A DNA stretch of 64,000 nucleotides, from the NCBI RefSeq assembly GCF_002797815.1, contig NZ_PGFJ01000001.1, positions 2,046,001-2,110,000 on the forward strand. Direction: 5' to 3'. The stretch is from Mucilaginibacter auburnensis. Lineage in GTDB: Bacteria > Bacteroidota > Bacteroidia > Sphingobacteriales > Sphingobacteriaceae. A model generated the notes under the pieces. The model did no database searches. It was given only the letters and a program-made list of their open reading frames with translations, and was not told the origin of the DNA. Within the stretch, counting starts at the first letter, position 1; each line of letters starts with the position of its first letter. Of the stretch, positions 1 through 8,955 are shown piece by piece. The position numbers and the translations under genes are program-made.

Positions 1-1292
1 GCAATTTCCGCTGGACCATTTGCGCACTGCTATTTTTTGCTACCACCGTTAACTACCTTGACAGGGCAGTGATCAGTTTGTTAAAAACAGATCTGACGAA
101 AGAGTTTAGCTGGGACGATGGAGACTATACCAACATTGAAATAGCCTTTAAAATATCATACGCAGTTGGCTTACTCATATCGGGCAGGCTCATTGATAAG
201 TTAGGCACTAAAATGGGTTATTTTGGGGCTACAGCATTATGGAGCGTATCAGCTGTTTGTCATGCGTTTGCTAACAGCACATTAGGTTTTGGTGTAGTGC
301 GTGCCGCATTAGGCTTGAGCGAATCGGGCAACTTTCCCGCCGCCATAAAAACTACTGCGGAGTGGTTCCCCAAAAAAGAACGGGCTTTTGCAACCGGTAT
401 ATTCAACTCAGGTGCCAATATAGGCGCTATAGTAGCGCCATTAACTGTGCCATTTATAGCAGTAGCCTGGGGATGGAAGTGGGCCTTTATCATCACAGGT
501 TCGGTTGGTTTTATATGGCTGATACTGTGGCTGGCTATATATGAAATACCCGCCCGTCAAAAAAGAGTTAGCAAAGCAGAGTTAGATTACATTAACAGTG
601 ATGCCGATGAAAAAGACAGGGCCGATCAACTAACCGAAAGTACCAAAGTATCATGGTTCAGCTTGTTAAAATTTAAGCAGACCTGGGCTTTTTCTGTAGG
701 TAAGTTTTTAACAGATCCTATATGGTGGTTCTATCTTTTTTGGTTGCCTGATTTTTTAGAGAGTCAATATGGCTTAAAAGGAACCGATATAGCGTTACCG
801 GTAGCACTGGTTTATACCATATCAACTTTTGGTAGCGTGTTTGGCGGTTACTTGCCTAAAAAATTGATTGATAAAAACTGGCCGGTATTTAAAGCGCGTA
901 AAACTTCCATGTTAATATACGCCATTGCGGTAATACCAATTGTATTCGCACAGGTATTGGGTAATATTAACATGTGGTTAGCGGTGCTGATAATTGGTTT
1001 AGCGACATCGGCTCACCAGGCATGGAGCGCAAATATTTTCACTACTGTATCTGACATGTTTCCTAAAAAAGCTATTGGTTCTGTTACAGGTATAGGAGGT
1101 ATGTTCGGTTCAATTGGTAGCGTTTTGCTATCATGGTTGGTTCAAAAGAAGATGTTTATGCATTACAGGGCCATTGATCAGATTGAAACCGCTTATTACA
1201 TTATGTTCTTTGTTTGTGGTATTGCATACCTGTTAGCCTGGTGCATAATGCATGTCCTGGTGCCGAGAATGAAACAGGTGGAGTTAGATTAA
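1..1292 (+). CDS. MFS transporter, hexuronate (ExuT)-type, 5' end outside window
   Basis: Inner-membrane major facilitator protein of the anion:cation symporter branch, whose best-known members import galacturonate and glucuronate. The reading frame is open from base 3, so the true start lies upstream; a GTG at 69 would delete the first helix and is not the start. The conserved early motif NYLDRAVIS and the inter-helix loop GRLIDKLGTKMGY are visible, followed by about eleven hydrophobic segments. The C-terminus ends normally at 1292. The LacI-family gene 43 bases downstream, and kdgK/eda at the far end of the window, support a uronate substrate. Substrate is inferred from family resemblance and context, not proven by any residue seen here. 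Confidence 0.85.
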   Translation, partial: NFRWTICALLFFATTVNYLDRAVISLLKTDLTKEFSWDDGDYTNIEIAFKISYAVGLLISGRLIDKLGTKMGYFGATALWSVSAVCHAFANSTLGFGVVRAALGLSESGNFPAAIKTTAEWFPKKERAFATGIFNSGANIGAIVAPLTVPFIAVAWGWKWAFIITGSVGFIWLILWLAIYEIPARQKRVSKAELDYINSDADEKDRADQLTESTKVSWFSLLKFKQTWAFSVGKFLTDPIWWFYLFWLPDFLESQYGLKGTDIALPVALVYTISTFGSVFGGYLPKKLIDKNWPVFKARKTSMLIYAIAVIPIVFAQVLGNINMWLAVLIIGLATSAHQAWSANIFTTVSDMFPKKAIGSVTGIGGMFGSIGSVLLSWLVQKKMFMHYRAIDQIETAYYIMFFVCGIAYLLAWCIMHVLVPRMKQVELD

Positions 1293-1304
1293 TTGCAGAT
1301 ATTA

Positions 1305-1312
1305 TATATTTG
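1305..1312 (+). promoter_or_regulatory. -7 promoter box for the LacI gene
   Basis: TATATTTG matches the Bacteroidota -7 consensus TAnnTTTG exactly and lies 23 bases before the lacI-family ATG. No convincing -33 TTG is seen at the usual spacing. It suggests that the regulator can be transcribed separately from the transporter. Confidence 0.5.
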
Positions 1313-1335
1313 TACTCCATTAACGATACAGATTT

Positions 1336-2373
1336 ATGAGTAGTTACAAGGCTCTAACGATGAATGATATCGCGAAAGCGTTAAATCTTTCGGCGTCTAC
1401 CGTTTCAAAAGCGCTTAGCGATAGCTACGAGATCAGCGAGAAAACCAAGCAATTGGTTAATGATTACGCTAAGAAAAATAATTACCGCCCTAATTTAATT
1501 GCGCAGAGCTTAAAACAGGGTCACAGTAATTCTATCGGCGTAGTGGTATCTTCTGTAGATAATCCATTCTTCTCGCAGATCATTAATGGTATTGAGTCTG
1601 TAGCGTATGATGAAGGGTATAACATCATCATTTCGCAAACGCATGAGTCGTACGATTTGGAAGTAAAGAACGTAAATCACTTGGCTCACCGCTCTGTAGA
1701 TGGTATGTTAGTGGCTATATCTACCGAAACCCAGAATATAGATCACCTTAAAAAGCTACAGCAACACGGTTTGCCAATTATTTTTTTCGACCGCGTTACT
1801 GATGATATGGATACCCATAAGGTTACCGTTGAGAATTTTAAAGGTGCATACGATTCGACGGCTTATCTGGTAAATTTAGGGTACAAACGAATTGCACATA
1901 TCACATCGGCAGACGAGACATCTGTTATGCGTGAGCGATTGGCCGGGTATGAAAAAGCGTTAACAGATAAGGGCCTTACCGTAGATCAAAGCCTTATTAA
2001 ACATTGCGCCGGTACCGGACGTGATAGAGAGAAATTACGTGAAGCTTTAAACGAGCTTTTTGCTTTACCTGAGCCACCTGATGTTATATTCTCTGCTTTT
2101 GATAAAGTAACCACGGTTACCTTATCGCTACTGCACGAAATGAAAAAACGAGTACCTCAGGATGTAGCTTTGTTGGGTTTTAGTAATACTATTTTAGCCG
2201 ATATTTTGAATCCACCACTTACCAGTATTACGCAACCGGGTTTTGAAATGGGTAAAGAGGCCACCCGTATGCTTATCCATTTAATTAAAGACGAACACCC
2301 ACTTACCAAATTTGAAACAATAGTATTACCAACAGAATTATGCGTTCGCGATTCTTGTCCGGGTAAGAAATAG
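1336..2373 (+). CDS. LacI-family transcriptional regulator
   Basis: DNA-binding repressor or activator of about 345 residues, the usual family length. The N-terminal helix-turn-helix is clear (MNDIAKALNLSASTVSKAL, residues about 9-27), followed by the hinge helix region (RPNLIAQSLKQG). The rest is a periplasmic-binding-protein-like sensor domain starting at the IGVVV strand near residue 68. It follows the hexuronate-type transporter with its own -7 box. In related bacteria such regulators control uronate or pectin breakdown, so the transporter and possibly kdgK/eda are plausible targets. A LacI-like palindrome does sit between kdgK and eda at 62539. The inducer is not deducible from sequence. 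Confidence 0.93.
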   Translation: MSSYKALTMNDIAKALNLSASTVSKALSDSYEISEKTKQLVNDYAKKNNYRPNLIAQSLKQGHSNSIGVVVSSVDNPFFSQIINGIESVAYDEGYNIIISQTHESYDLEVKNVNHLAHRSVDGMLVAISTETQNIDHLKKLQQHGLPIIFFDRVTDDMDTHKVTVENFKGAYDSTAYLVNLGYKRIAHITSADETSVMRERLAGYEKALTDKGLTVDQSLIKHCAGTGRDREKLREALNELFALPEPPDVIFSAFDKVTTVTLSLLHEMKKRVPQDVALLGFSNTILADILNPPLTSITQPGFEMGKEATRMLIHLIKDEHPLTKFETIVLPTELCVRDSCPGKK

Positions 2374-2439
2374 TAATTGCATCATCAAGTCGAAACAAAA
2401 TAGGCTTTTACCTATTTATTGTTAAACAATATCTTCATT

Positions 2440-3009
2440 ATGAGAAAAATATTAGCGGCAGTTATATGCTGTGTAATGGGCTTATCAGCATCGGCACAAA
2501 TACTGCCTAAATTTCAGTTTGGTGTTAAGGGTGGTGTGAACTTAACCAGCCTCTCCAAAACCGGAACCTTTTCCAGTGACAACCGTGCAGGATATTTAGG
2601 AGGGGTGTGGGCTCGCATAGGCGCATTGGGCTTCAATGTACAACCGGAGGCTTATGTAACCAGTAAAAATGTTGTTGTTGATGGCAGCGCAGCAAAATTT
2701 ACAAGTTTAGATGTACCTGTATTATTTGGAGGCAAAGTTGGGGCTTTAGGTTTTGGAGCACGATTTTACACCGGACCGCTTTTTTCGTTTGCTATTAATA
2801 AGGATCAAAATTTTAGTGCAGCTGCGTCCAACGCAAGCAAATTGAATTACAAAGACCAGAACTTCGCCTGGACATTAGGCGCCGGACTTGATATTCAAAA
2901 AATATCTGTTGATCTACGTTACGAAAAAGGGTTAAGCAGCCAAAGTTACGACGCAGGCTCCACCAAAATCAACCTATTTAACCTCAGTTTAGGTTATAGA
3001 ATTTTTTAA
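2440..3009 (+). CDS. Outer-membrane beta-barrel protein (porin/PorT-like)
   Basis: A 189-residue exported protein with a clean signal peptide (MRKILAAVICCVMGLSASAQ). Alternating hydrophobic and glycine-rich strands follow, and it ends in the aromatic residue of GYRIF, as outer-membrane barrels do. The ATG at 2440 is preferred over a TTG at 2419 because it gives a normal signal peptide. The family resembles the small eight-strand barrels of Bacteroidota (PorT/OmpW-like, Pfam OMP_b-brl). A short hairpin (stem AAATAGG, 2398-2417) separates it from the LacI gene. Specific function is unknown. Confidence 0.8.
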   Translation: MRKILAAVICCVMGLSASAQILPKFQFGVKGGVNLTSLSKTGTFSSDNRAGYLGGVWARIGALGFNVQPEAYVTSKNVVVDGSAAKFTSLDVPVLFGGKVGALGFGARFYTGPLFSFAINKDQNFSAAASNASKLNYKDQNFAWTLGAGLDIQKISVDLRYEKGLSSQSYDAGSTKINLFNLSLGYRIF

Positions 3010-3026
3010 CTCAAATTAGCACTTAT

Positions 3027-4286
3027 TTAAGCATGTGCTATTGCATGTTTTAAGGCTGCATTGTGTTTGTATTTAAACACAAATGGGAAAATTATGGCTA
3101 TTACTAAAGCGTAGCCCGCAAAAGCAAGCCATATGTTATGCCAATCTTTACTGCCATTTGCAAGGGTAAAAAAATTATCAATAATAATTCCGCTTATCAA
3201 ACTGCCTGATAGCGCGCCGAAGCCATTTACCATCATCATAAACAGGCCTTGCGCGCTTCCTCTAATTTCGGGAGTAGTTTGCGTTTCAACGAATAGCGAA
3301 CCTGATATATTGAAGAAGTCAAACGCCATGCCGTAAACTATGCATGATAGAATGATCATCCAAAGACCGTCCGCAGGGTCACCAAAAGCAAATAAACCAA
3401 AACGAAGTACCCAGGCCAGCATACTGAACAACATAACGTACTTAATACCAAATCTTCGCAGGAAGAAAGGTATGGCGAGGATGAAAAGCGTTTCTGATAT
3501 CTGAGAAATAGACATGATGATGGCCGGATACTTTACGGCTATTGTGTCCTTATATGCCGGGTTGGCATCAAAATCATGAATAAATGTATCGCCATACGCA
3601 TTGGTTAGCTGTAGTGCAGCACCTAATAAAAGCGAAAAGACAAAGAAAACAGCAAACCGCGGATCCTTAAACAATTTAAAGGCATTCAAACCTAAGTCGC
3701 CTGAAGCTAATACACCTGTTGCCTTTTTAAACAGAGGTGCGCACTTAGGCAACGTAAATGAATATAATCCTAATATCAAGGACACCGCTGAAGCTATGTA
3801 AAACTGATTGGCGCTGGTTTCGTTGTGTGTTAAGCTCACCGTCCATAATGCCGCAATAAAACCTACGGTACCCCACGTGCGGATAGGAGGGAATACCTTT
3901 ATTACATCCATATTGAGGTTTTTTAACGCGGAGTAGCATACTGTTATAGAGAGCGACAGAGTAGGCATATAGAATACCATATTTAGCAAGATAACCCAAA
4001 AGAAAATTTTAGGATCAGTCACCATTGGCAGACAAAATAATACCACCGCGCCGCATAAATGCATAACGCCATATAGCTTTTCTGCGTTTATATACCTGTC
4101 TGCAATTATGCCGGTTATGGTAGGCATGAAAATGGCGGCAATGCCCATAGTAGAGAAGATAGCGCCGAATTGTGCCCCAGACCATCCCTTATTTTGGAAC
4201 CAATATGCACCAACGGTTAGCAACCAAGCCCCCCATATAAAAAATTGCATGAAGTTTAACAGAATCAAGCGAAACTTAATATTCAT
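3027..4286 (-). CDS. MFS permease, nucleoside:H+ symporter family
   Basis: A 419-residue, 12-helix inner-membrane transporter. The N-terminus MNIKFRLILLNFMQFFIWGA and the conserved GIIADRYINAEKL loop are typical of the NupG/XapB family, which imports purine and pyrimidine nucleosides with protons. Several aromatic-rich helices and the signature around NISGSLFVETQT in the second half also fit. It lies downstream of the etfB-etfA-nuclease group on the same strand but is separated by about 150 bases holding a repeat element, so it may be transcribed on its own. Its 3' end faces the barrel gene with only 17 bases between. Some Bacteroidota members carry sugars or other solutes instead, so the substrate is inferred. 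Confidence 0.82.
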   Translation of the reverse strand: MNIKFRLILLNFMQFFIWGAWLLTVGAYWFQNKGWSGAQFGAIFSTMGIAAIFMPTITGIIADRYINAEKLYGVMHLCGAVVLFCLPMVTDPKIFFWVILLNMVFYMPTLSLSITVCYSALKNLNMDVIKVFPPIRTWGTVGFIAALWTVSLTHNETSANQFYIASAVSLILGLYSFTLPKCAPLFKKATGVLASGDLGLNAFKLFKDPRFAVFFVFSLLLGAALQLTNAYGDTFIHDFDANPAYKDTIAVKYPAIIMSISQISETLFILAIPFFLRRFGIKYVMLFSMLAWVLRFGLFAFGDPADGLWMIILSCIVYGMAFDFFNISGSLFVETQTTPEIRGSAQGLFMMMVNGFGALSGSLISGIIIDNFFTLANGSKDWHNIWLAFAGYALVIAIIFPFVFKYKHNAALKHAIAHA

Positions 4287-4360
4287 ATGGGTGACCCGCT
4301 ATAGATAATAAATACAGTTAATTAAGAGGGGAAATTAGGGAAATAAGCTGGAATATGAAA

Positions 4361-4436
4361 GATTGGTTAAGAAAGATTAAAGATTAGTTGAGTTTCCGTA
4401 ATAGACAATACTGATCGCTATCACCAATCACTAATC
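4361..4436. repeat. Heptamer-word repeat element A (GATTNNN type)
   Basis: Four heptamers in register at 4361-4388 read GATTGGT, TAAGAAA, GATTAAA, GATTAGT. The complementary words ACCAATC and ACTAATC lie in register at 4423-4436, four bases before the stop codon of the nuclease gene. The minus-strand RNA could pair GAUUGGU with ACUAAUC using a G-U wobble. The same words recur at 37653 and 38376. Confidence 0.6.
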
Positions 4437-4440
4437 TCTG

Positions 4441-5040
4441 TTAAGACGCTTTCCTTTTATTCAGTTCATCCCTGATCTTGGCCGCTTTCTCGTATGATTC
4501 TTCTGCCAGCGCTTCCTGTAGTTTGGTTTTTAACTCTTCAGTACTTAAAGTAGCATAGCCACCTCCTGCACTTACGGGTTTAACTTCTTCGGGCGTTTCA
4601 GATATGTTTTCCAGATAAACAAATTCATTGCCTTCAATTACAATGCCCGCGCTTGAAAGAATAAACTCATACGTATAAATTGGGCAATCAAACCTAACTG
4701 CCAAGGCTATCGCGTCTGATGTGCGCGCGTCTATTTCCAGCGTCTTTTTACCATCATTACAGATCAATTTAGAATAAAAGATGCCGTCAACGAGGTTATA
4801 AATAATAATTTCCTGAATGGCTATGTGATAAGCTTCGGCAAAACTTTTAAAAAGGTCGTGCGTAAGCGGACGACTTGGCGTCATTTTTTCAATCTCAATG
4901 GCAATAGCTTGCGCTTCAAAGCTGCCAATAATAATAGGCAGTCGTCTGCGACCATTGATCTCGCCTAAAACAAGCGCGTACGCGCCCGATTGTGTCTGAC
5001 TATATGACAAGCCCACAATATCGAGCTCTATTTTTTTCAT
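4441..5040 (-). CDS. Bifunctional nuclease family protein (DUF151) with UVR motif
   Basis: A 199-residue cytoplasmic protein. Residues 1 to about 140 form the DUF151 domain (LDIVGLSYSQ, LPIIIGSFEAQAIA, DARTSDAIALAVR), which in plants and some bacteria has DNase and RNase activity. The last 30 residues form a UvrB/UvrC-type helical hairpin (EELKTKLQEALAEESYEKAA). It follows etfA by about 27 bases on the same strand, so it is probably the last gene of the etf operon. Alternative starts are an ATG at 5052 and a GTG at 5055; the start used gives the MKKIELDIVG beginning usual in the phylum, but an AGGAACAGG stretch before 5052 makes that ATG possible. Confidence 0.88.
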   Translation of the reverse strand: MKKIELDIVGLSYSQTQSGAYALVLGEINGRRRLPIIIGSFEAQAIAIEIEKMTPSRPLTHDLFKSFAEAYHIAIQEIIIYNLVDGIFYSKLICNDGKKTLEIDARTSDAIALAVRFDCPIYTYEFILSSAGIVIEGNEFVYLENISETPEEVKPVSAGGGYATLSTEELKTKLQEALAEESYEKAAKIRDELNKRKAS

Positions 5041-5067
5041 GTTATTACCCATCACAACCTGTTCCTG

Positions 5068-6045
5068 TTACGCTGTTGCTTTATTGTTTTTAATAGCTGC
5101 TATCAATTTTGGTACCACTTCAAAGGCATCTCCTACAATGCCATAGTCTGCAACTTTGAAAAAAGGTGCATCAGGGTCCTTATTGATTACTACAATTGTT
5201 TTTGATGAACTAACGCCCGCAAGGTGTTGTATAGCTCCCGAAATTCCCACCGCAATATACAAATTTGGGCTCACAGCTATACCAGTTTGTCCAACATGTT
5301 CGCTGTGGGGTCGCCAACCGGCATCTGATACAGGTTTTGAGCAGGCGAGGGCAGCGCCAAGCGCATCTGCCAATTCTTCCAGCATGCGCCAGTTCTCAGG
5401 CCCTTTCAATCCCCGGCCTCCTGATACAATGATCTCTGCCTCAGGAAGCGACACTTTATCGGTGGCTTGTACAATTTCTTTTAACACCGCTCTAAAATCA
5501 GATTCATTTAAAGTCGCGTTAAATTCTTCAATAACTTCAGGCTTAGCTGCTTCAGTAATTTGGTATGAATTCGGCGTAAGCGAAATTACTTTTTTGGCTG
5601 ATGTTAATTCAACCATGGCGAAAGCTTTTCCTGAAAAAACTGTTTTTTTAACCACAAATTTGCCATCGGCCTGGTCAGGTAATGCAACGGCACCATCAAT
5701 AACGCCAGCATTTAATTTAACACCAATGCGTGGAGCCAAACCCCGGCCCGAGAAAGAATTAGACAGCACAACAACAGTTGCCGCCTCGCTTTCAGCAACC
5801 TGTGCAATTACCGATGCATAAGCTTGGTTTACAAAGTTTTTTAACTTCTCGTTAGGTACTGTAATAATCTTATCAGCACCATATAGTGCCAATATTTTAA
5901 GTTCATTTCCATCAACTTCACCAATAGAAAGTGCTGTTAACGTGGCGTTATTTTGATCGGCAATGGCACGGGCATAGCTTATTACCTCAAAAGTTGATTT
6001 TTTGAAGTTGCCACCCGCATTCTCCGCATATACTAAAACAGACAT
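5068..6045 (-). CDS. etfA: Electron transfer flavoprotein alpha subunit
   Basis: Large subunit of the soluble heterodimer that carries electrons from acyl-CoA and other dehydrogenases to the quinone pool. The 325-residue length is normal. The N-terminal domain begins VLVYAENAGG. The C-terminal FAD-binding domain shows the family signature: VSGGRGLKGPENW, then SDAGWRPHSEHVGQTG, then LYIAVGISGAIQHLAG and a final NKDPDAPFFKVADYG. It lies 20 bases after etfB and immediately before the DUF151 nuclease gene, forming one minus-strand operon. A long open frame on the opposite strand within this gene is a shadow. Confidence 0.97.
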   Translation of the reverse strand: MSVLVYAENAGGNFKKSTFEVISYARAIADQNNATLTALSIGEVDGNELKILALYGADKIITVPNEKLKNFVNQAYASVIAQVAESEAATVVVLSNSFSGRGLAPRIGVKLNAGVIDGAVALPDQADGKFVVKKTVFSGKAFAMVELTSAKKVISLTPNSYQITEAAKPEVIEEFNATLNESDFRAVLKEIVQATDKVSLPEAEIIVSGGRGLKGPENWRMLEELADALGAALACSKPVSDAGWRPHSEHVGQTGIAVSPNLYIAVGISGAIQHLAGVSSSKTIVVINKDPDAPFFKVADYGIVGDAFEVVPKLIAAIKNNKATA

Positions 6046-6065
6046 ATCAGATTTTTTTGGAAGAT

Positions 6066-6803
6066 TTATATAACACGGGCCTCGGTGTGCAGCAGTTCAA
6101 TTAATTGCTCCGGATTGTCGGAATTTACCAGTTTCACCTGTCCGCGAGGGGCCGGTGTTTCATAACCTATAATGGTAGAATTTATTTCTAAGGCAACAGG
6201 CTCAACAACTACCAACGGTTTGGTACGTGCCGACATGATACCGCGCATATTGGGAATTTTAGGCTCAGTAACCCCCTCTGCACAACCAGCCACCAACGGT
6301 AGCGGAATGGTCAGAATTTCTTTTCCGCCCTCAATCTCACGCTCAACCATGGCTTCATTGCCATTAACATCTATTTTTTTGATGATAGATACTGATGGTA
6401 TATCCAACAGTTCACCCAACATACCTGCAACCTTCGATCCATTGTAATCAATAGATTCTCGGCCGGTTAATATAAGGTCAAATGGATTCTTTTTAATGTA
6501 TTCTGCAATTTGCACAGCTACAAACCAGGCGTCAGGCGGTGACGCATTAACACGCACAGCATCAGTAGCACCAACTGCCAAAGCTTTACGTATGGTTGGC
6601 TCGGTAGCAGCTTCACCAACATTGATAACCGTTACGCTGCCTCCGGTGCTTTCGGCCAGTTCAACAGCGCGGGCAAGGGCTATCTCGTCATACGGATTCA
6701 ATATAAACTGCACGCCGCTTGTATTAAATTGCGTGTTGTTATTGGTAAAAGTTATTTTTGTAGTGGTATCGGGAACGTTACTTACACAAACCAGGATTCT
6801 CAT
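6066..6803 (-). CDS. etfB: Electron transfer flavoprotein beta subunit
   Basis: Partner of EtfA; binds AMP and helps hold the FAD in the alpha subunit. The 245-residue protein starts with MRILVCVSNVPDTTTKI and carries the beta-subunit landmarks NPYDEIALARAVELAE, LTGRESIDYNGSKVAGMLGE and VEREIEGGKE. It is the first gene of the etf operon. An exact -7 box (6819-6826, minus strand) lies 16 bases upstream of its ATG, leaving only a very short leader. It is divergent from the TPR gene. Confidence 0.97.
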   Translation of the reverse strand: MRILVCVSNVPDTTTKITFTNNNTQFNTSGVQFILNPYDEIALARAVELAESTGGSVTVINVGEAATEPTIRKALAVGATDAVRVNASPPDAWFVAVQIAEYIKKNPFDLILTGRESIDYNGSKVAGMLGELLDIPSVSIIKKIDVNGNEAMVEREIEGGKEILTIPLPLVAGCAEGVTEPKIPNMRGIMSARTKPLVVVEPVALEINSTIIGYETPAPRGQVKLVNSDNPEQLIELLHTEARVI

Positions 6804-6818
6804 ATCAATAGGTTTTTA

Positions 6819-6826
6819 CAAATTTA
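6819..6826 (-). promoter_or_regulatory. -7 promoter box of the etf operon
   Basis: The minus strand reads TAAATTTG, an exact TAnnTTTG match, 16 bases before the etfB start codon. It implies a leader of roughly ten bases. No clear -33 TTG is present. Confidence 0.55.
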
Positions 6827-6850
6827 GACAAAAAAGGCAGAGTTTAAAAA

Positions 6851-7186
6851 ATGGACACAAGCAGATTAGACAAGCTATTGGCATTTATTAAAGATGAACC
6901 CAACGACGAATTTTTAAAATACGCGCTTGCCACCGAGTATCTGCGTTTAAACGATACAGAAAAGGCTTTGTTTTACTATGAAGACCTCATTAGCAATCAT
7001 CCTTTATATACAGGCACTTATTATCACCTGGGTAAATTATATGAGGCTTTAAACCGTAAAGATGATGCCATACGCACCTACGAAACAGGCATGAAAATTA
7101 CAAGGGAAAAACGCGATAATCACGCTTTTTCTGAATTGCAGGCAGTATACCGGGAAGCAATAGGAGAAGGGGATGAAGACTGGTAG
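6851..7186 (+). CDS. Small TPR (tetratricopeptide) protein
   Basis: A 111-residue soluble protein with no signal peptide. Two tetratricopeptide helix pairs are visible, around residues 18-48 (FLKYALATEYLRLNDTEKAL) and 52-85 (YYHLGKLYEALNRKDDAI). Such proteins act as protein-binding scaffolds, but the partner here is unknown. The gene is divergent from etfB and is followed nine bases later by the chromate transporter, so the two are probably cotranscribed. Confidence 0.8.
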   Translation: MDTSRLDKLLAFIKDEPNDEFLKYALATEYLRLNDTEKALFYYEDLISNHPLYTGTYYHLGKLYEALNRKDDAIRTYETGMKITREKRDNHAFSELQAVYREAIGEGDEDW

Positions 7187-7195
7187 TATCACAAT

Positions 7196-8389
7196 ATGAA
7201 CAAACACAACCTGCTTTTTCTTCGCGATGTAATATTTTATACGCTGAGTGCTTTTGGGGGGCCTCAGGCGCACATCGCTATTTTATTGCGGGAGTTTGTT
7301 CAAAAACGCAGGTATATTACCGAAGAGGAGTTGGTTGAGTTAACGGCGTTAACACAGCTATTGCCGGGGCCATCTTCCACCCAAACTTTAATAGGCATTG
7401 CCTGGAAGGTTGGCGGCATGCGCATGGCTATCCTTACCTTTCTAATATGGATTTTGCCATCTGCCACAATAATGTGCATCGCGGCAATCAGCTATAGCAT
7501 GTTTGTGGGCAATGCAAAAGTGGCATCAGTATTACGCTATATCCAGCCTATGGCAATTGGTATTGTTGCTTACGCAACTTTTACTTTTGCTAAACGATTT
7601 TTAACTACGCAAACAGGCAAATTACTTGCCGTTGGTTCAATGGTTGCCACGCTCATTCTGCAATCGCCCTACGCGTTTCCTTTGCTCATTTTGCTGGGAG
7701 GAATTATCTCATCCGCCTTAGAAACGCAGCCGCAGGAGAACGAATTAAGGGTAAAACTCTTCTCTAACGTAAATCCGAGAAAAGTAACTTATTTTATAGG
7801 TATACTGCTGGCTTTCGCTGCGCTGGGTGCTATCATTAACCGTACATCGCCTTTTAGTTTACCTATCAGGTTATTTGAGAACTTTTACCGTAACGGCATT
7901 TTGATATTTGGCGGTGGGCAGGTATTGGTGCCCTTAATGTATACCGAATTTGTCGAGTTGAAGCATTATCTAAGCAGTTCAGAATTTTTATCCGGATATG
8001 CTTTGCAGCAGGCCCTGCCGGGACCCACGTTCTCATTTACTTCCTTTTTAGGGGGTATAGCCATGTCAAAATATGGCGTGCCGGGTCAAGTGCTGGGTAG
8101 TGTGATAGCAGTTATAGGTATTAACCTTCCCGGATTTATTTTGATCACCTTTATTGTTCCGTTTTGGGATGACCTTAAGAAGATAACCCGCATTAAAAAC
8201 TCTATGAGCGGCATCAACGCGGTTGCGGTAGGTTTTATGGCAACAGCCTTAATATTGCTATTAAAGCCGTTTAATGGTAATTGGATGGCCTATGGTTTGA
8301 TGGTTGCCACCTTTCTGCTAATGTATTTTACCAAAATAAAAACTCCTATAGTAATATTGATAGGCGTTGTACTTGGTTTGGTGCTGTAG
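7196..8389 (+). CDS. chrA: Chromate transporter (CHR family, two-domain)
   Basis: A 397-residue membrane protein with two homologous CHR halves, at about residues 5-180 and 220-395. Each half has an amphipathic start, the glycine turn (SAFGGPQAHIA; IFGGGQVLVPL) and a PGP motif (QLLPGPSSTQT; QALPGPTFSFT). The family exports or exchanges chromate with sulfate. In non-resistant bacteria the natural substrate is often unclear. It probably shares a transcript with the TPR gene. No chrB or chrC neighbour is present, so a dedicated chromate-resistance operon is not supported. Confidence 0.9.
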   Translation: MNKHNLLFLRDVIFYTLSAFGGPQAHIAILLREFVQKRRYITEEELVELTALTQLLPGPSSTQTLIGIAWKVGGMRMAILTFLIWILPSATIMCIAAISYSMFVGNAKVASVLRYIQPMAIGIVAYATFTFAKRFLTTQTGKLLAVGSMVATLILQSPYAFPLLILLGGIISSALETQPQENELRVKLFSNVNPRKVTYFIGILLAFAALGAIINRTSPFSLPIRLFENFYRNGILIFGGGQVLVPLMYTEFVELKHYLSSSEFLSGYALQQALPGPTFSFTSFLGGIAMSKYGVPGQVLGSVIAVIGINLPGFILITFIVPFWDDLKKITRIKNSMSGINAVAVGFMATALILLLKPFNGNWMAYGLMVATFLLMYFTKIKTPIVILIGVVLGLVL

Positions 8390-8472
8390 CATGTTTAAAA
8401 CCAAAACTTACCAACAAACCCATGCCGCCTCAACCCTTTGCTGTAATTTAGTACACACTTTTAGTAAGCCAA

Positions 8473-8955
8473 ATGGAAATTTCAATAACAGATCTTAATG
8501 CCCTGAACCAGGTAGCTGAGTTTCATACTACTTTTAAACACCCTGTACTGCCGGAGCCAACAATACCGGCTATAGAGCGTTGCAAATTGCGCATTGAACT
8601 TTTACAGGAAGAGCTGAATGAGCTACAGGAAGCTGTTGAAAACAATGACATTGTGGAAGTTGCTGATGCGCTTTGCGATCTGCAATATGTACTGGCTGGT
8701 GCAGTATTGGAATTCGGGCTGGCGGGTAAGTTTAGGGAGCTGTTTGATGAGGTGCACCGCTCTAACATGAGCAAGGCTTGTAAAAGCGCTGAGGAAGCTG
8801 ACCAAACTGTTGCCCATTATAAGCAGAGTAGCAATACAGATGCGTACCATCAGCAGGTGGAGGACCTTTTCCTGGTTTACCGCGCGCCAGATAACAAAAC
8901 GCTTAAATCCGTTAATTATTCGCCGGCAGACCTGCGTGGTGTATTAGGACTATAA
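8473..8955 (+). CDS. MazG/HisE-like nucleoside triphosphate pyrophosphohydrolase
   Basis: A 160-residue all-alpha protein of the PRA-PH/MazG fold. The metal-binding helices are visible as EELNELQEAVENNDIVEVAD (residues about 51-70), then ALCDLQYVLAG and DEVHRSNMSK. These are the ExxE and ExxD acidic patterns used to hydrolyse the alpha-beta bond of NTP-like substrates. It lacks a HisI domain and any his neighbours, so a histidine-pathway role is unlikely. House-cleaning of non-canonical nucleotides is the better guess. Its stop codon overlaps the truC start by one base, indicating translational coupling. Confidence 0.85.
   Translation: MEISITDLNALNQVAEFHTTFKHPVLPEPTIPAIERCKLRIELLQEELNELQEAVENNDIVEVADALCDLQYVLAGAVLEFGLAGKFRELFDEVHRSNMSKACKSAEEADQTVAHYKQSSNTDAYHQQVEDLFLVYRAPDNKTLKSVNYSPADLRGVLGL

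Noticed and set aside
3017..3040. TAGCAC/GTGCTA inverted repeat between the barrel gene and the nucleoside-type permease
   Set aside because: Only six base pairs with a 12-base loop, partly inside coding sequence.
5156..5821. A 221-codon open frame on the plus strand inside etfA
   Set aside because: It is antisense to a highly conserved gene, has no promoter or start context and no recognisable protein motif; it arises from codon bias of the real gene.
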